This document shows positions 6,644 through 10,000 of a stretch of DNA of 10,000 bases, piece by piece. Positions within the stretch are counted from its first letter, which is position 1, and the number at the start of each line of letters is the position of its first letter. The position numbers were made by a program, and so were the translations under genes. Source of the DNA: Rheinheimera sp. (GTDB lineage Bacteria; Pseudomonadota; Gammaproteobacteria; Enterobacterales; Alteromonadaceae); NCBI RefSeq assembly GCF_020217005.1, contig NZ_JAIWOI010000123.1, positions 1-10,000 on the forward strand. Direction: 5' to 3'. The notes beneath the pieces were generated by a model. The model did not search any database. It saw only the letters and a program-made list of their open reading frames with translations, and was not told where the DNA came from.

Positions 6644-6679
6644 AAGCTAAGCTTCTATTTAAAAAGGATTTTTTAATAG
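6644..6679. repeat. Two adjacent palindromes upstream of the pseB promoter
   Basis: AAGCT-A-AGCTT (6644-6654) is an exact palindrome. Directly next to it, CTATTTAAAAA and TTTTTTAATAG (6655-6665 and 6669-6679) form an 11-bp inverted repeat with one mismatch around GGA. Both end just before the sigma-54-like element at 6680. They could be regulator sites or an AT-rich bend; nothing in the sequence decides this. Confidence 0.4.
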
Positions 6680-6695
6680 TGGAACAAATTATGCT
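6680..6695 (+). promoter_or_regulatory. Putative sigma-54 promoter of the pse operon
   Basis: TGGAACAAATTATGCT fits TGGCACG-N4-TTGCW at 9 of 12 fixed positions. The essential GG (-25/-24) and GC (-13/-12) are exactly spaced. The predicted start is near 6706, giving a leader of about 55 nt before pseB. The match is weaker than those of fliE and flrB, but no convincing sigma-70 promoter competes with it in this spacer. Confidence 0.55.
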
Positions 6696-6697
6696 AA

Positions 6698-8940
<2,243 letters not shown>

Positions 8941-8943
8941 CGG

Positions 8944-9639
8944 ATGCGACTGGGCATTATTCCGGCACGTGGCGGCAGTAAACGGATACCGCGTAAAAAC
9001 ATCAAAGACTTTAACGGCAAGCCGATGATTGGCTGGTCTATTGAAGCGGCATTAGAATCCTGCTCTTTTGATCAAGTCTGGGTGTCAACCGACGACACTG
9101 AAATTGCGGCAGTAGCAGAAAAATTTGGCGCTAAAGTGCCTTTTATCCGCCCTGCAGAGTTAGCCGACGATCACACAGGCACCAGTGCTGTAGTGCGTCA
9201 TGCCATTGACTGGGCGCTGCAGCATCAGCTTAAACCCGAATTTGTCGCCTGTATTTATGCCACTGCACCTTTGCTTCAACCTTTAATGCTAAAAGAGGCC
9301 ATGCTGCAATTGCAGCAGGACCTGACTTTGGATTATGTTTTTTCTGGCTGTCGTTTTAGTTTTCCTATTCAGCGCGCTTTATATAGGACTGAACAAGGCA
9401 GAGTCCAAGCTGTAGATCCCTCTTCTATCCCAAAACGCTCACAAGATTTGCCAGAAACCTTCCACGATGCGGGTCAATTTTATTGTGGCCGCACTCAAAG
9501 TTGGTTGGACGCAAAACCAGTGTTTTCGCCAAGCTCTTATTTGTATGAGCTGCCGCAGCATCTGGTTCAGGATATAGATACTGCAGAGGACTGGCTGCGC
9601 GCTGAATTGTTGCATCAACTGCTGTTAAGGCAAGCATGA
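8944..9639 (+). CDS. pseF: Pseudaminic acid cytidylyltransferase PseF
   Basis: PseF activates pseudaminic acid with CTP to CMP-pseudaminic acid, the donor used by flagellin glycosyltransferases such as the Maf proteins. The 231 residues belong to the CMP-sialic acid synthetase family. They show the nucleotide-binding P-loop-like motif IIPARGGSKRIPRKN (5-19), VSTDDTEIAAVA (47-58), the PseF-typical ETFHDAGQFY (171-180) and the metal-binding DIDTAEDW (210-217). AAGGAG lies 6 nt before the ATG, overlapping the end of pseC, and only 3 nt separate the genes. NeuA-type enzymes are similar in fold, but the pseB-pseC-pseG neighbourhood fixes the assignment to pseudaminic acid. No missing residues were noted. 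Confidence 0.93.
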   Translation: MRLGIIPARGGSKRIPRKNIKDFNGKPMIGWSIEAALESCSFDQVWVSTDDTEIAAVAEKFGAKVPFIRPAELADDHTGTSAVVRHAIDWALQHQLKPEFVACIYATAPLLQPLMLKEAMLQLQQDLTLDYVFSGCRFSFPIQRALYRTEQGRVQAVDPSSIPKRSQDLPETFHDAGQFYCGRTQSWLDAKPVFSPSSYLYELPQHLVQDIDTAEDWLRAELLHQLLLRQA

Positions 9640-10000
9640 CTGCCCGCAAAACAGCTTTGTTTCGGGTCGATGCATCCGCAGTGATAGGTTCAGGCCATCT
9701 GATGCGTTGTCTTACTTTAGCTAAAGCCTTGCAGCAATCGGACTGGCAAGTGCAATTTGCCTGCCGTGCTCACCCGGGGCATTTAATTCAATGGCTGCGC
9801 GAACAAAAGTTTGACATCATCGCACTGCAACAGCCTATACAGACCCAAGCGACAGGTTATGCCGCATGGCTCGGCGTGACAGAACAGCAGGATGCGGCTG
9901 AACTTATTGCGCAACTGCAAGCGCCAGTGGATTTAATAGTGATAGATCATTACGGTTTATCCAGCATTTTCGAGCAGGCCATGACAGGTTTTTACCAAAA
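9636..10000 (+). CDS. pseG: UDP-2,4-diacetamido-2,4,6-trideoxy-beta-L-altropyranose hydrolase PseG, N-terminal part (runs off window)
   Basis: PseG removes UDP from the acetylated PseC/PseH product, releasing the free sugar that PseI condenses with phosphoenolpyruvate. The 121 codons seen cover the N-terminal Rossmann-like half of a GT-B-type protein. They show the diagnostic start LFRVDASAVIGSGHLMRCLT (about residues 8-27), with His21 at the position of the catalytic histidine, and VIDHYGL further on, also typical of the family. The full protein is usually about 330-360 residues (sometimes fused to PseH), so the remainder and any fusion lie beyond position 10000. The ATG overlaps the pseF stop by 4 nt (ATGA), and AAGG lies 5 nt upstream. 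Confidence 0.92.
   Translation, partial: MTARKTALFRVDASAVIGSGHLMRCLTLAKALQQSDWQVQFACRAHPGHLIQWLREQKFDIIALQQPIQTQATGYAAWLGVTEQQDAAELIAQLQAPVDLIVIDHYGLSSIFEQAMTGFYQ

Overview
The window is a flagellar regulation and flagellin-modification region from a polar-flagellated gammaproteobacterium. The FlrA-FlrB-FlrC regulator set is the Vibrio/Shewanella/Pseudomonas type. Together with moderate GC content and protein style, it suggests an Alteromonadales/Chromatiales-like marine or freshwater genus such as Rheinheimera. That placement is inference from gene content only. I recognise no mobile element, tRNA, rRNA or CRISPR array.

Left part, all on the minus strand (1-6520), reading from right to left: a small, divergent flagellin-like gene (6520-5723); a perfect 20-bp inverted repeat (5652-5696); flrA, the master activator (5592-4141); flrB, the sensor kinase (4018-2891); flrC, the response regulator (2904-1549, overlapping flrB by 14 nt); a hairpin terminator; then fliE (1329-988) and the first 323 codons of fliF (971 to the window edge). 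Near-consensus sigma-54 promoters lie before flrB and before fliE, and a sigma-70-like promoter lies before flrA. This reproduces the polar-flagellum hierarchy: FlrA (class I) activates flrBC with sigma-54 (class II), and FlrC with sigma-54 then activates basal-body operons such as fliEF (class III).

Right part, plus strand (6761-10000): pseB-pseC-pseF-pseG, the last cut by the window edge. The genes are tightly coupled (ATGA overlaps at pseB/pseC and pseF/pseG, 3 nt between pseC and pseF). They make CMP-pseudaminic acid, the nonulosonate used for flagellin O-glycosylation and sometimes for surface polysaccharides. pseH and pseI are not in the window and would be expected downstream.

The 240-bp divergent spacer (6521-6760) holds the most interesting regulatory signals: a probable sigma-54 promoter for pseB, a dyad fitting the FleQ/FlrA box (GTCA-N6-TGAC) in the pseB leader, and two palindromes just upstream. 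Together they suggest that sugar synthesis is wired directly into the flagellar cascade. Other points worth attention are the unusual flagellin paralog, the altered c-di-GMP motif in FlrA, and the start-codon reassignments for FlrA and PseB.
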